Assembly: GCF_029227915.1 (NCBI RefSeq)
Contig: NC_079878.1
Span: forward strand, 32,081,501-32,145,500
Direction of reading: 5' to 3'
Source of the DNA: Hydractinia symbiolongicarpus
Lineage: Eukaryota; Cnidaria; Hydrozoa; Anthoathecata; Hydractiniidae
Length of the DNA stretch: 64,000 nucleotides
This document shows positions 41,901 through 56,660 of the stretch, in pieces. Under the pieces are notes generated by a model. That model had not been told where the DNA came from. It did not search any database and saw only the letters and a list, made by a program, of their open reading frames with translations. A program made the position numbers and the translations under genes. Positions within the stretch are counted from its first letter, which is position 1. The number at the start of each line of letters is the position of its first letter.

Positions 41901-44900
41901 TTTGACTATACGGGCCAAGCCCGGGATTTACGGGAAATCGCGGGTTTTCGTTTGCCGGCGATTAAACTTCTTTTATTCAGCGTCTCATCAAAAATGAAAA
42001 CATTTTTGAAAACTACAAGTCTCATGCGTTTTAGTGGTGAAAAAATAATTTAAAAAATCGTTCGGGAAATGAGTTTACTCCCTGGGTACTTTCTTTGTAT
42101 ACTTTTGACTATACGGGCCAAGCCCGGGATTTACGGGAAATCGCGGGTTTTCGTTTGCCGGCGATTAAACTTCTTTTATTCAGCGTCTCATCAAAAATGA
42201 AAACATTTTTTGAAAACTACAAGTCTCATGCGTTTTAGTGGTGAAAAAATAATTTAAAAAATCGTTCGGGAAATGAGTTTACTCCCTGGGTACTTTCTTT
42301 GTATACTTTTGACTATACGGGCCGAGTCCAGGATTTACGGGAAATCGCAGGTTTTCGTTTACCGGCGATTAAACTTCTTTTATTCAGCGTCTCATCAAAA
42401 ATGAAAACATTTTTAAAAAGTACAAGTCTCATGCGTTTTAGTGGTGAAAAAGTAATTTAAAAAATCGTTCGGGAAATGAGTTTACTCCCTGGGTATTTTC
42501 TTTGTATACTTTTGACTATACGGGCCAAGCCCGGGATTTACGGGAAATCGCGGGTTTTCGTTTGCCGGCGATTAAACATCTTTTATTCAGCGTCCCATCA
42601 AATATGAAAATATTTTTGAAAACTACAAGTCTCATGCGTTTAGTTGTAAAAAAATAATATAAAAAATCGTTCGGGAAATGAGTTTACTCCCTGGGTACTT
42701 TCTTTGTATACTTTTGACTATACGGGCCAAGCCGGGATTTACGGGAAATCGCGGGTTTTCGTTTGCCGGCGATTAAACTTCTTTTATTCAGCGTCTCATC
42801 AAAAATGAGAACATTTTTAAAAACTACAAGTCTTATGCGTTTTAGTGGTGAAAAAATAATTTAAAAAATCGTTCTGGAAATGAGTTTACTCACAGGGTAC
42901 TTTCTTTGTATACATTCGACTATACGTGCCAAGCCCGGGATTTACGGGAAATCGCGGGTTTTCGTTTGCCGGCGATTAAACTGCTTTTATTCAGCGTCTC
43001 ATCAAAAATAAAAACATTCTTGAAAACTACAAGTCTCATGCGTTTTAGTGGTGAAATAATAATTTAAAAAATCGTTTGGGAAATGAGTTTACTCCCTGGG
43101 TACTTTCTTTGTATACTTTTGACTATACTGGCCGCGTCCAGGATTTACGGGAAATCGCAGGTTTTCGTTTGCCGGCGATTAAACTTCTTTTATTCAGCGT
43201 CTCATCAAAAATGAAAACATTTTTAAAAACTACAAGTCTCATGCGTTTTAGTGGTGAAAAAGTAATTTAAAAAATCGTTCGGGAAATGAGTTTACTCCCT
43301 GGGTACTTTCTTTGTATACTTTTGACTATACGGGCCAAGCCCGGGATTTACGGGAAATCGCGGGTTTTCGTTTGCCGGCGATTAAACTTCTTTTATTCAG
43401 CGTCTCATCAAAAATGAAAACATTTTTGAAAACTACAAGTCTCATGCGTTTTAGTGGTAAAAAAATAATTTAAAAAATCGTTCGGGAAATGAGTTTACTC
43501 CCTGGGTACTTTCTTTGTATACTTTTGACTATACGGGCCGAGTCCAGGATTTACGGGAAATCGCAGGTTTTCGTTTGCCGGCGATTAAACTTCTTTTATT
43601 CAGCGTCTCATCAAAAATGAAAACATTTTTAAAAACTACAAGTCTCATGCGTTTTAGTGGTGAAAAAGTAATTTAAAAAATCGTTCGGGAAATGAGTTTA
43701 CTCCCTGGGTACTTTCTTTGTATACTTTTGACTATACGGGCCAAGCCCGGGATTTACGGGAAATCGCGGGCTTTCGTTTGCCGGCGATTAAACTTCTTTT
43801 ATTCAGCATCTCATCAAAAATGAAAACATTTTTGAAAACTACAAGTCTCATGCGTTTTAGTGGTGAAAAAATAATTTAAAAAATCGTTCGGAAAATGAGT
43901 TTACTCCCTGGGTACTTTCTTTTTATACTTTTGACTATACGGGCCGACTCCGGGAAATACAGGAAATCGCGGATTTCCGTTTGCCGGCGATAAACTTTTT
44001 TTATTCAGCGTCCCATCAAATATGAAAATATTTTTGAAAACTACAAGTCTCATGCGTTTAGTGGTAAAAAAATAATATAAAAAATCGTTCGGGAAATGAG
44101 TTTACTCCCTGGGTACTTTCTTTGTATACTTTTGACTATACGGGCCAAGCCCGGGATTTACGGGAAATCGCAGGTTTTCGTTTGCCGGCGATTAAACTTC
44201 TTTTATTCAGCGTCTCATCAAAAATAAAAACATTTTTAAAAACTACAAGTCTCATGCGTTTTAGTGGTGAAAAAGTAATTTAAAAAATCGTTCGGGAAAT
44301 GAGTTTACTCCCTGGGTACTTTCTTCGTATATTTTTGACTATACGGGCCAAGCCCGGGATTTACGGGAAATCGCGGGTTTTCGTTTGCCGGCGATTAAAC
44401 TTCTTTTATTCAGCGTCTCATCAAAAATGAAAACATTTTTAAAAACTACAAGTCTCATGCGTTTTAGTGGTGGAAAAGTATATTAAAAAATCGTTCGGGA
44501 AATGAGTTTACTCCCTGGGTTCTTTCTTTGTATACTTTTGACTCTGCGGGCCGAGTCCGGGATTTACAGGAAATCGCGGGTTTTCGTTTGCCGGCGATTA
44601 AACTTCTTTTATTCAGCGTCTCATCAAAAATGAAAACATTTTTAAAAACTACAAGTCTTATGCGTTTTAGTGGTGAAATAATAATTTAAAAAATCGTTTG
44701 AGAAATGAGTTTACTCCCTAGGTACTTTCTTTGTATACTTTTGACTATACGGGCCGCGTCCAGGATTTACGGAAAATCGCAGGTTTTCGTTTGCCGGCGA
44801 TTAAACTTCTTTTATTCAGCGTCTCATCAAAAATGAAAACATTTTTAAAAACTACAAGTCTCATGCGTTTTAGTGGTGAAAAAGTAATTTAAAAAATCGT

Positions 44901-46829
44901 TCGAGAAATGAGTTTACTTCCTGGGTACTTTCTTTGTATACTTTTGACTATACGGGCCAAGTCCGGGATTTACGGGAAATCGCGGGTTTTCGTTTGCCGG
45001 CGATTAAACTTCTTTTATTCAGCGTCTCATCAAAAATGAAAACATTTTTGAAAACTACAAGTCTCATGCGTTTTAGTGGTGAAAAAATAATTTAAAAAAT
45101 CGTTCGGGAAATGAGTTTACTCCCTGGGTACTTTCTTTGTATACTTTTGACTATACGGGCCGAGTCCAGGATTTACGGGAAATCGCAGGTTTTCGTTTGC
45201 CGGCGATTAAACTTCTTTTATTCAGCGTCTCATCAAAAATGAAAACATTTTTAAAAACTACAAGTCTCATGCGTTTTAGCGGTGAAAAAGTAATTCAAAA
45301 AATCGTTCGGGAAATGAGTTTACTCCCTGGGTACTTTCTTTGTATACTTTTGACTATACGGGCCAAGCCCGGGATTTACGGGAAATCGCGGGTTTTCGTT
45401 TGCCGGCGATTAAACTTCTTTTATTCAGCGTCCCATCAAATATGAAAATATTTTTGAAAACTACAAGTCTCATGCGTTTAGTGGTAAAAAAATAATATAA
45501 AAAATCGTTCGGGAAATGAGTTTACTCCCTGGGTACTTTCTTTGTATACTTTTGACTATACGGGCCAAGCCCGGCATTTACGGGAAATCGCGGGTTTTCG
45601 TTTGCCGGCGATTAAACTTCTTTTATTCAGCGTCTCATCAAAAATGAAAACATTTTTGAAAACTACAAGTCTCATGCGTTTTAGTGGTGAAAAAATAATT
45701 TAAAAAATCGTTTGAGAAATGAGTTTACTCCCTGGGTACTTTCTTTGTATACTTTTGACTATACGGGCCGCGTCCAGGATTTACGGAAAATCGCAGGTTT
45801 TCGTTTGCCGGCGATTAAACTTCTTTTATTCAGCGTCTCATCAAAAATGAAAACATTTTTAAAAACTACAAGTCTCATGCGTTTTAGTGGTGAAAAAGTA
45901 ATTTAAAAAATCGTTCGAGAAATGAGTTTACTTCCTGGGTACTTTCTTTGTATACTTTTGACTATGCGGGCCAAGCCGGGGATTTACGGAAAATCGCGGG
46001 TTTTCGTTTGCCGGCGATTAAACTTCTTTTATTCAGCGTCTCATCAAAAATGAAAACATTTTTGAAAACTACAAGTCTCATGCGTTTTAGTGGTGAAAAA
46101 ATAATTTAAAAAATTGTTCGGGAAATGAGTTTACTCCCTGGGTACTTTCTTTGTATACTTTTGACTATACGGGCCGAGTCAAGGATTTACGGGAAATCGC
46201 AGGTTTTCGTTTGCCGGAGATTAAACTTCTTTTATTCAGCGTCTCATCAAAAATGAAAACATTTTTGAAAACTACAAGTCTCATGCGTTTTAGCGGTGAA
46301 AAAGTAATTTAAAAAATCGTTCGGGAAATGAGTTTACTCCCTGGGTACTTTCTTTGTATACTTTTGACTATACGGGCCAAGCCCGGGATTTACGGGAAAT
46401 CGCGGGTTTTCGTTTGCCGGCGATTAAACTTCTTTTATTCAGCGTCTCATCAAAAATGAAAACATTTTTGAAAACTACAAGTCTCATGCGTTTTAGTGGT
46501 GAAAAAATAATTTAAAAAATCGTTCAGGAAATGAGTTTACTCCACGGGTACTTTCTTTGTATACTTTTGACTATACGGGCCGGGTCCGGGATTTACGGGA
46601 AATCGCGGATTTTCGTTTGCCGGCGATTAAACTTCTTTTATTCAGCGTGCCATCAAATATGAAAATATTTTTGAAAACTACAAGTCTCATGCGTTTAGTG
46701 GTAAAAAAATAATATAAAAAATCGTTCGGGAAATGAGTTTACTCCCTGGGTACTTTCTTTGTATACTTTTGACTATACGGGCCAAGCCCGGGATTTACGG
46801 GAAATCGCGGGTTTTCGTTTGCCGGCGAT

Positions 46830-48047
46830 TAAACTTCTTTTCTTCAGCGTCTCATCAAAAATGAAAACATTTTTGACAACTACAAGTCTCATGCGTTTTA
46901 GTGGTGAAAAAATAATTTAAAAAATCGTTCGGGAAATGAGTTTACTCCCTGGGTACTTTCTTTGTATACTTTTGACTATACGGGCCGAGTCCGAGATTTA
47001 TGGGAAATCGCAGGTTTTCGTTTGCCGGCGATTAAACTGCTTTTATTCAGCGTCTCATCAAAAATGAAAACATTTTTGAAAACCACAAGTCTCATGCGTT
47101 TTAGTGGTAAAAAAATAATTTAAAAAATCGTTCGGGAAATGAGTTTACTCCCTGGGTACTTTCTTTGTATACTTTTGACTATACGGGCCGAGTCCAGGAT
47201 TTACGGGAAATCGCAGGTTTTCGTTTGCCGGCGATTAAACTTCTTTTATTCAGCGTCTCATCAAAAATGAAAACATTTTTAAAAACTACAAGTCTCATGC
47301 GTTTTAGTGGTGAAAAAGTAATTTAAAAAATCGGTCGGGAAATGAGTTTACTCCCTGGGTACTTTCTTTGTATACTTTTGACTATACGGGCCAAGCCCGG
47401 GATTTACGGGAAATCGCGGGTTTTCGTTTGCCGGCGATTAAACTTCTTTTCTTCAGCGTCTCATCAAAAATGAAAACATTTTTGACAACTACAAGTCTCA
47501 TGCGTTTTAGTGGTGAAAAAATAATTTAAAAAATCGTTCGGGAAATGAGTTTACTCCCTGGGTACTTTCTTTGTATACTTTTGACTATACGGGCCGAGTC
47601 CGAGATTTATGGGAAATCGCAGGTTTTCGTTTGCCGGCGATTAAACTGCTTTTATTCAGCGTCTCATCAAAAATGAAAACATTTTTGAAAACCACAAGTC
47701 TCATGCGTTTTAGTGGTAAAAAAATAATTTAAAAAATCGTTCGGGAAATGAGTTTACTCCCTGGGTACTTTCTTTGTATACTTTTGACTATACGGGCCGA
47801 GTCCAGGATTTACGGGAAATCGCAGGTTTTCGTTTGCCGGCGATTAAACTTCTTTTATTCAGCGTCTCATCAAAAATGAAAACATTTTTAAAAACTACAA
47901 GTCTCATGCGTTTTAGTGGTGAAAAAGTAATTTAAAAAATCGGTCGGGAAATGAGTTTACTCCCTGGGTACTTTCTTTGTATACTTTTGACTATACGGGC
48001 CAAGCCCGGGATTTACGGGAAATCGCGGGTTTTCGTTTGCCGGCGAT
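46830..48047. repeat. Three-monomer tandem duplication
   Basis: Rare variants TCTTCAGCG and TTTTTGACAACTACAAG at 46841-46881 recur at 47450-47490, and AATCGGTCGGG at about 47331 recurs near 47939. The spacing is about 609 bp, three monomers. The two copies look nearly identical, so this is a recent event. Confidence 0.75.
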
Positions 48048-50959
48048 TAAACTTCTTTTATTCAGCGTCTCATCTAAAATGAAAACATTTTTGAAAACTA
48101 CAAGTCTCATGCGTTTTAGTGGTGAAAAAATAATTTAAAAAATCGTTCCGAAAATGAGTTTACTCCCTGGGTACCTTCTTTGTATACTTTTGACTATACG
48201 GGCCGAGTCCGGGATTTACAGGAAATCGCGGATTTTCGTTTGCCGGCGATTAAACTTTTTTTATTCAGCGTCCCATCAAATATGAAAATATTTTTGAAAA
48301 CTACAAGTCTCATGCGTTTAGTGGTAAAAAAATAATATAAAAAATCGTTCGGGAAATGAGTTTACTCACAGGGTACTTTCTTTGTATACTTTTGACTATA
48401 CGGGCCAAGCCCGGGATTTACGGAAAATCGCAGGTTTTCGTTTGCCGGCGATTAAACTTCTTTTATTCAGCGTCTCATCAAAAATAAAAACATTTTTAAA
48501 AACTACAAGTCTCATGCGTTTTAGTGGTGAAAAAGTAATTTAAAAAATCGTTCGGGAAATGAGTTTACTCCCCGGGTACTTTCTTTGTATACTTTTGACT
48601 ATACGGGCCGGGTCCGGGATTTACGGGAAATCGCGGATTTTCGTTTGCCGGCGATTAAACTTCTTTTATTCAGCGTCCCATCAAATATGAAAATATTTTT
48701 GAAAACTACAAGTCTCATGCGTTTAGTGGTAAAAAAATAATATAAAAAATCGTTCGGGAAATGAGTTTACTCCCTGGGTACTTTCTTTGTATACTTTTGA
48801 CTATACGGGCCAAGCCCGGGATTTACCGGAAATGGCGGGTTTTCGTTTGCCGGCGATTAAACTTCTTTTCTTCAGCGTCTCATCAAAAATGAAAACATTT
48901 TTGAAAACTACAAGTCTCATGCGTTTTAGTGGTGAAAAAATAATTTAAAAAATCGTTCGGGAAATGAGTTTACTCCCTGGGTACTTTCTTTGTATACTTT
49001 TGACTATACGGGCCGAGTCCGAGATTTATGGGAAATCGCAGGTTTTCGTTTTCCGGCGATTAAACTGCTTTTATTCAGCGTCTCATCAAAAATGAAAACA
49101 TTTTTGAAAACTACAAGTCTCATGCGTTTTAGTGGTAAAAAAATAATTTAAAAAATCGTTCGGGAAATGAGTTTACTCCCTGGGTACTTTCTTTGTATAC
49201 TTTTGACTATACGGGCCGAGTCCAGGATTTACGGGAAATCGCAGGTTTTCGTTTGCCGGCGATTAAACTTCTTTTATTCAGCGTCTCATCAAAAATGAAA
49301 ACATTTTTAAAAACTACAAGTCTCATGCGTTTTAGTGGTGAAAAAGTAATTTAAAAAATCGGTCGGGAAATGAGTTTACTCCCTGGGTACTTTCTTTGTA
49401 TACTTTTGACTATACGGGCCAAGCCCGGAATTTACGGGAAATCGCGGGTTTTCGTTTGCCGGCGATTAAACCTCTTTTATTCAGCGTCTCATCAAAAATG
49501 AAAACATTTTTGAAAATTACAAGTCTCATGCGTTTTAGTGGTGAAAAAATAATTTAAAAAATCGTTCGGAAAATGAGTTTACTCCCTGGGTACTTTCTTT
49601 GTATACTTTTGACTATACGGGCCGAGTCCGGGATTTACAGGAAATCGCGGATTTTCGTTTGCCAGCGATTAAACTTTTTTTATTCAGCGTCCCATCAAAT
49701 ATGAAAATATTCTTGAAAACTACAAGTCTCATGCGTTTAGTGGTAAAAAAATAATATAAAAAATCGTTCGGGAAATGAGTTTACTCCCTGGGTACTTTCT
49801 TTGTATACTTTTGACTATACGGGCCAAGCCCGGGATTTACGGGAAATCGCAGGTTTTCGTTTGCCGGCGATTAAACTTCTTTTATTCAGCGTCTCATCAA
49901 AAATAAAAACATTTTTAAAAACTACAAGTCTCATGCGTTTTAGTGGTAAAAAAGTAATTTAAAAAATCGTTCGGGAAATGAGTTTACTCCCTGGGTACTT
50001 TCTTTGTATATTTTTGACTATACGGGCCAAGCCCGGGATTTACGGGAAATCGCGGGTTTTCGTTCGCCGGCGATTAAACTTCTTTTATTCAGCGTCTCAT
50101 CAAAAATGAAAACATTTTTGAAAACTACAAGTCTCATGCGTTTTAGTGGTGAAAAAATAATTTAAAAAATCGTTCGGGAAATGAGTTTACTCCCTGGGTA
50201 CTTTCTTTGTATACTTTTGACTATACGGGCCGAGTCCGGGATTTACAGGAAATCGCGGATTTTCGTTTGCCGGCGATTAAACTTTTTTTATTCAGCGTCC
50301 CATCAAATATGAAAATATTTTTGAAAACTACAAGTCTCATGCGTTTAGTGGTAAAAAAATAATATAAAAAATCGTTCGGGAAATGAGTTTACTCCCTGGG
50401 TACTTTCTTTGTATACTTTTGACTATACGGGCCAAGCCCGGGATTTACGGGAAATCGCAGGTTTTCGTTTGCCGGCGATTAAACTTCTTTTATTCAGCGT
50501 CTCATCAAAAATAAAAACATTTTTAAAAACTACAAGTCTCATGCGTTTTAGTGGTAAAAAAGTAATTTAAAAAATCGTTCGGGAAATGAGTTTACTCCCT
50601 GGGTACTTTCCTTGTATATTTTTGACTATACGGGCCAAGCCCGGGATTTACGGGAAATCGCGGGTTTTCGTTCGCCGGCGATTAAACTTCTTTTATTCAG
50701 CGTCTCATCAAAAATGAAAACATTTTTGAAAACTACAAGTCTCATGCGTTTTAGTGGTGAAAAAATAATTTAAAAAATCGTTCGGGAAATGAGTTTACTC
50801 CCTGGGTACTTTCTTTGTATACTTTTGACTATACGGGCCGAGTCCGGGATTTACGGGAAATCGCGGATTTTCGTTTGCCGGCGATTAAACTTCTTTTATT
50901 CAGCGTCCCATCAAATATGAAAATATTTTTGAAAACTACAAGTCTCATGCGTTTAGTGG

Positions 50960-53000
50960 TGAAAAAATAATTTAAAAATCGTTCGGGAAATGAGTTTACT
51001 CCCTGGGTTCTTTCTTTGTATACTTTTGACTCTGCGGGCCAAGCCGGGATTTACAGGAAATCGCAGGTTTTCGTTTGCCGGCGATTAAACTTCTTTTATT
51101 CAGCGTCTCATCAAAAAATGAAAACATTTTTAAAAACTACAAGTCTTATGCGTTTTAGTGGTGAAATAATAATTTAAAAAATCGTTTGGGAAATGAGTGT
51201 ACTCCCTGGGTACTTTCTTTGTATACTTTTGACTATACGGGCCGCGTCCAGGATTTACGGAAAATCGCAGGTTTTCGTTTGCCGGCGATTAAACTTCTTT
51301 TATTCAGCGTCTCATCAAAAATGAAAACATTTTTAAAAACTACAAGTCTCATGCGTTTAGTGGTAAAAAAATAATATAAAAAATCGTTCGGGAAATGAGT
51401 TTACTCCCTGGGTACTTTCTTTGTATATTTTTGACTATACGGGCCAAGCCCGGGATTTACGGGAAATCGCGGGTTTTCGTTTGCCGGCGATTAAACTTCT
51501 TTTATTCAGCGTCTCATCAAAAATGAAAACATTTTTGAAAACTACAAGTCTCATGCGTTTTAGTGGTGAAAAAATAATTTAAAAAATCGTTCGGGAAATG
51601 AGTTTACTCCCTGGGTACTTTCTTTGTATACTTTTGACTATACGGGCCGAGTCCGGGATTTACGGGAAATCGCGGATTTTCGTTTGCCGGCGATTAAACT
51701 TCTTTTATTCAGCGTCCCATCAAATATGAAAATATTTTTGAAAACTACAAGTCTCATGCGTTTAGTGGTGAAAAAATAATTTAAAAATCGTTCGGGAAAT
51801 GAGTTTACTCCCTGGGTTCTTTCTTTGTATACTTTTGACTCTGCGGGCCAAGCCGGGATTTACAGGAAATCGCAGGTTTTCGTTTGCCGGCGATTAAACT
51901 TCTTTTATTCAGCGTCTCATCAAAAAATGAGAACATTTTTAAAAACTACAAGTCTTATGCGTTTTAGTGGTGAAATAATAATTTAAAAAATCGTTTGGGA
52001 AATGAGTGTACTCCCTGGGTACTTTCTTTGTATACTTTTGACTATACGGGCCGCGTCCAGGATTTACGGAAAATCGCAGGTTTTCGTTTGCCGGCGATTA
52101 AACTTCTTTTATTCAGCGTCTCATCAAAAATGAAAACATTTTTAAAAACTACAAGTCTCATGCGTTTAGTGGTAAAAAAATAATATAAAAAATCGTTCGG
52201 GAAATGAGTTTACTCCCTGGGTACTTTCTTTGTATATTTTTGACTATACGGGCCAAGCCCGGGATTTACGGGAAATCGCGGGTTTTCGTTTGCCGGCGAT
52301 TAAACTTCTTTTATTCAGCGTCTCATCAAAAATGAAAACATTTTTGAAAACTACAAGTCTCATGCGTTTTAGTGGTGAAAAAATAATTTAAAAAATCGTT
52401 CGGGAAATGAGTTTACTCCCTGGGGACTTTCTTTGTATACTTTTGACTATACGGGCCGAGTCCGGGATTTACGGGAAATCGCGGATTTTCGTTTGCCGGC
52501 GATTAAACTTCTTTTATTCAGCGTCCCATCAAATATGAAAATATTTTTGAAAACTACAAGTCTCATGCGTTTAGTGGTGAAAAAATAATTTAAAAATCGT
52601 TCGGGAAATGAGTTTACTCCCTGGGTTCTTTCTTTGTATACTTTTGACTCTGCGGGCCAAGCCGGGATTTACAGGAAATCGCAGGTTTTCGTTTGCCGGC
52701 GATTAAACTTCTTTTATTCAGCGTCTCATCAAAAATGAAAACATTTTTAAAAACTACAAGTCTTATGCGTTTTAGTGGTGAAATAATAATTTAAAAAATC
52801 CTTTGGGAAATGAGTTTACTCCCTGGGTGCTTTCTTTGTATACTTTTGACTATACGGGCCGCGTCCAGGATTTACGGAAAATCGCAGGTTTTCGTTTGCC
52901 GGCGATTAAACTTTTTTTATTCAGCGTCTCATCAAAAATGAAAACATTTTTAAAAACTACAAGTCTCATGCGTTTTAGTGGTGAAAAAGTAATTTAAAAA
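50960..53000. repeat. Four-monomer higher-order repeat in tandem
   Basis: A block with a one-base-shorter TAATTTAAAAATCG, GGGTTCTTTC, TTTGACTCTGCGGGCC and GCGTCCAGG occurs starting near 50970, 51779 and 52585, a spacing of 808-809 bp (four monomers), and once more near 54810. Identical short frames at 51186-51374 and 51995-52183 reflect the copy identity. Confidence 0.75.
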
Positions 53001-55599
53001 ATCGTTCGAGAAATGAGTTTACTTCCTGGGTACTTTCTTTGTATACTTTTGACTATACGGGCCAAGCCCGGGATTTACGGGAAATCGCGGGTTTTCGTTT
53101 GCCGGCGATTAAACTTCTTTTATTCAGCGTCTCATCAAAAATGAAAACATTTTTGAAAACTACAAGTCTCATGCGTTTTAGTGGTGAAATAATAGTTTAA
53201 AAAATCATTCGGGAAATGAGTTTACTCCCTGGGTACTTTCTTTGTATACTTTTGACTATACGGGCCGAGTCCAGGATTTACGGGAAATCGCAGGTTTTCG
53301 TTTGCCGGCGATTAAACTTCTTTTATTCAGCGTCTCATCAAAAATAAAAACATTTTTAAAAACTACAAGTCTCATGCGTTTTAGCGGTGAAAAAGTAATT
53401 TAAAAAATCGTTCGGGAAATGAGTTTACTCCCTGGGTACTTTCTTTGTATACTTTTGACTATACGGGCCAAGCCCGGGATTTACGGGAAATCGCGGGTTT
53501 TCGTTTGCCGGCGATTAAACTTCTTTTATTCAGCGTCTCATCAAAAATGAAAACATTTTTGAAAATTACAAGTCTCATGCGTTTTAGTGGTGAAAAAATA
53601 ATTTAAAAAATCGTTCGGGAAATGAGTTTACTCCCCGGGTACTTTCTTTGTATACTTTTGACTATACGGGCCGGGTCCGGGATTTACGGGAAATCGCGGA
53701 TTTTCGTTTGCCGGCGATTAAACTTCTTTTATTCAGCGTCCCATCAAATATGAAAATATTTTTGAAAACTACAAGTCTCATGCGTTTAGTGGTAAAAAAA
53801 TATTATAAAAAATCGTTCGGGAAATGAGTTTACTCCCTGGGTACTTTCTTTGTATACTTTTGACTATACGGGCCAAGCCCGGGATTTACGGGAAATCGCG
53901 GGTTTTCGTTTGCCGGCGATTAAAGCTCTTTTATTCAGCGTCTCATCAAAAATGAAAACATTTTTGAAAACTACAAGTCTCATGCGTTTTAGTGGTGAAA
54001 AAATAATTTAAAAAATCGTTCGGAAAATGAGTTTACTCCCTGGGTACTTTCTTTGTATACTTTTGACTATACGGGCCGAGTCCGGGATTTACAGGAAATC
54101 GCGGATTTTCGTTTGCCGGCGATTAAACTTTTTTTATTCAGCGTCCCATCAAATATGAAAATATTTTTGAAAACTACAAGTCTCATGCGTTTAGTGGTAA
54201 AAAAATAATATAAAAAATCGTTCGGGAAATGAGTTTACTCCCTGGGTACTTTCTTTGTATACTTTTGACTATACGGGCCAAGCCCGGGATTTACGGGAAA
54301 TCGCAGGTTTTCGTTTGCCGGCGATTAAACTTCTTTTATTCAGCGTCTCATCAAAAATAAAAACATTTTTAAAAACTACAAGTCTCATGCGTTTTAGTGG
54401 TAAAAAAGTAATTTAAAAAATCGTTCGGGAAATGAGTTTACTCCCTGGGTACTTTCTTTGTATATTTTTGACTATACGGGCCAAGCCCGGGATTTACGGG
54501 AAATCGCGGGTTTTCGTTCGCCGGCGATTAAACTTCTTTTATTCAGCGTCTCATCAAAAATGAAAACATTTTTGAAAACTACAAGTCTCATGCGTTTTAG
54601 TGGTGAAAAAGTAATTTAAAAAATCGTTCGGGAAATGAGTTTACTCCCTGGGTACTTTCTTTGTATACTTTTGACTATACGGGCCGAGTCCGGGATTTAC
54701 GGGAAATCGCGGATTTTCGTTTGCCGGCGATTAAACTTCTTTTATTCAGCGTCCCATCAAATATGAAAATATTTTTGAAAACTACAAGTTTCATGCGTTT
54801 AGTGGTGAAAAAATAATTTAAAAATCGTTCGGGAAATGAGTTTACTCCCTGGGTTCTTTCTTTGTATACTTTTGACTCTGCGGGCCAAGCCGGGATTTAC
54901 AGGAAATCGCAGGTTTTCGTTTGCCGGCGATTAAACTTCTTTTATTCAGCGTCTCATCAAAAATGAAAACATTTTTAAAAACTACAAGTCTTATGCGTTT
55001 TAGTGGTGAAATAATAATTTAAAAAATCGTTTGGGAAATGAGTGTACTCCCTGGGTACTTTCTTTGTATACTTTTGACTATACGGGCCGCGTCCAGGATT
55101 TACGGAAAATCGCAGGTTTTCGTTTGCCGGCGATTAAACTTCTTTTATTCAGCGTCTCATCAAAAAATGAAAACATTTTTAAAAACTACAAGTCTCATGC
55201 GTTTAGTGGTAAAAAAATAATATAAAAAATCGTTCGGGAAATGAGTTTACTCCCTGGCTACTTTCTTTGTATACTTTTGACTATACGGGCCAAGCCCGGG
55301 ATTTACGGGAAATCGCAGGTTTTCGTTTACCGGCGATTAAACTTCTTTTATTCAGCGTCTCATCAAAAATAAAAACATTTTTAAAAACTACAAGTCTCAT
55401 GCGTTTTAGTGGTGAAAAAGTAATTTAAAAAATCGTTCGGGAAATGAGTTTACTCCCTGGGTACTTTCTTTGTATATTTTTGACTATACGGGCCAAGCCC
55501 GGGATTTACGGGAAATCGCGGGTTTTCGTTTGCCGGCGATTAAACTTCTTTTATTCAGCGTCTCATCAAAAATGAAAACATTTTTGAAAACTACAAGTC

Positions 55600-56660
55600 T
55601 CATGCATTTTAGTGGTGAAAAAATAATTTAAAAAATCGTTCGGGAAATGAGTTTACTCCCTGGGTACTTTCTTTGTATACTTTTGACTATACGGGCCGAG
55701 TCCGGGATTTACGGGAAATCGCGGATTTTCGTTTGCCGGCGATTAAACTTCTTTTATTCAGCGTCCCATCAAATATGAAAATATTTTTGAAAACTACAAG
55801 TCTCATGCGTTTACTGGTGAAATAATAATTTAAAAAATCGTTTGGGAAATGAGTTTACTCCCTGGGTACTTTCTTTGTATACTTTTGACTATACGGGCCG
55901 CGTCCAGGATTTACGGAAAATCGCAGGTTTTCGTTTGCCGGCGATTAAACTTCTTTTATTCAGCGTCTCATCAAAAATGAAAACATTTTTAAAAACTACA
56001 AGTCTCATGCGTTTTAGTGGTGAAAAAGTAATTTAAAAAATCGTTCGAGAAATGAGTTTACTCCCTGGGTACTTTCTTTGTATATTTTTGACTATACGGG
56101 CCAAGCCCGGGATTTACGGGAAATCGCGGGTTTTCGTTTGCCGGCGATTAAACTTCTTTTATTCAGCGTCTCATCAAAAATGAAAACATTTTTGAAAACT
56201 ACAAGTCTCATGCATTTTAGTGGTGAAAAAATAATTTAAAAAATCGTTCGGGAAATGAGTTTACTCCCTGGGTACTTTCTTTGTATACTTTTGACTATAC
56301 GGGCCGAGTCCGGGATTTACGGGAAATCGCGGATTTTCGTTTGCCGGCGATTAAACTTCTTTTATTCAGCGTCCCATCAAATATGAAAATATTTTTGAAA
56401 ACTACAAGTCTCATGCGTTTACTGGTGAAATAATAATTTAAAAAATCGTTTGGGAAATGAGTTTACTCCCTGGGTACTTTCTTTGTATACTTTTGACTAT
56501 ACGGGCCGCGTCCAGGATTTACGGAAAATCGCAGGTTTTCGTTTGCCGGCGATTAAACTTCTTTTATTCAGCGTCTCATCAAAAATGAAAACATTTTTAA
56601 AAACTACAAGTCTCATGCGTTTTAGTGGTGAAAAAGTAATTTAAAAAATCGTTCGAGAAA
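55600..56660. repeat. Three-monomer duplication with GCATTTTAGTGG and TTTACTGGTG variants
   Basis: CATGCATTTTAGTGG (about 55602 and 56210) and GCGTTTACTGGTGAAATAATA (described by its core TTTACTGGTG, about 55809 and 56417) are each found twice, 608 bp apart. These variants are rare elsewhere, so the block was copied recently. Confidence 0.7.
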
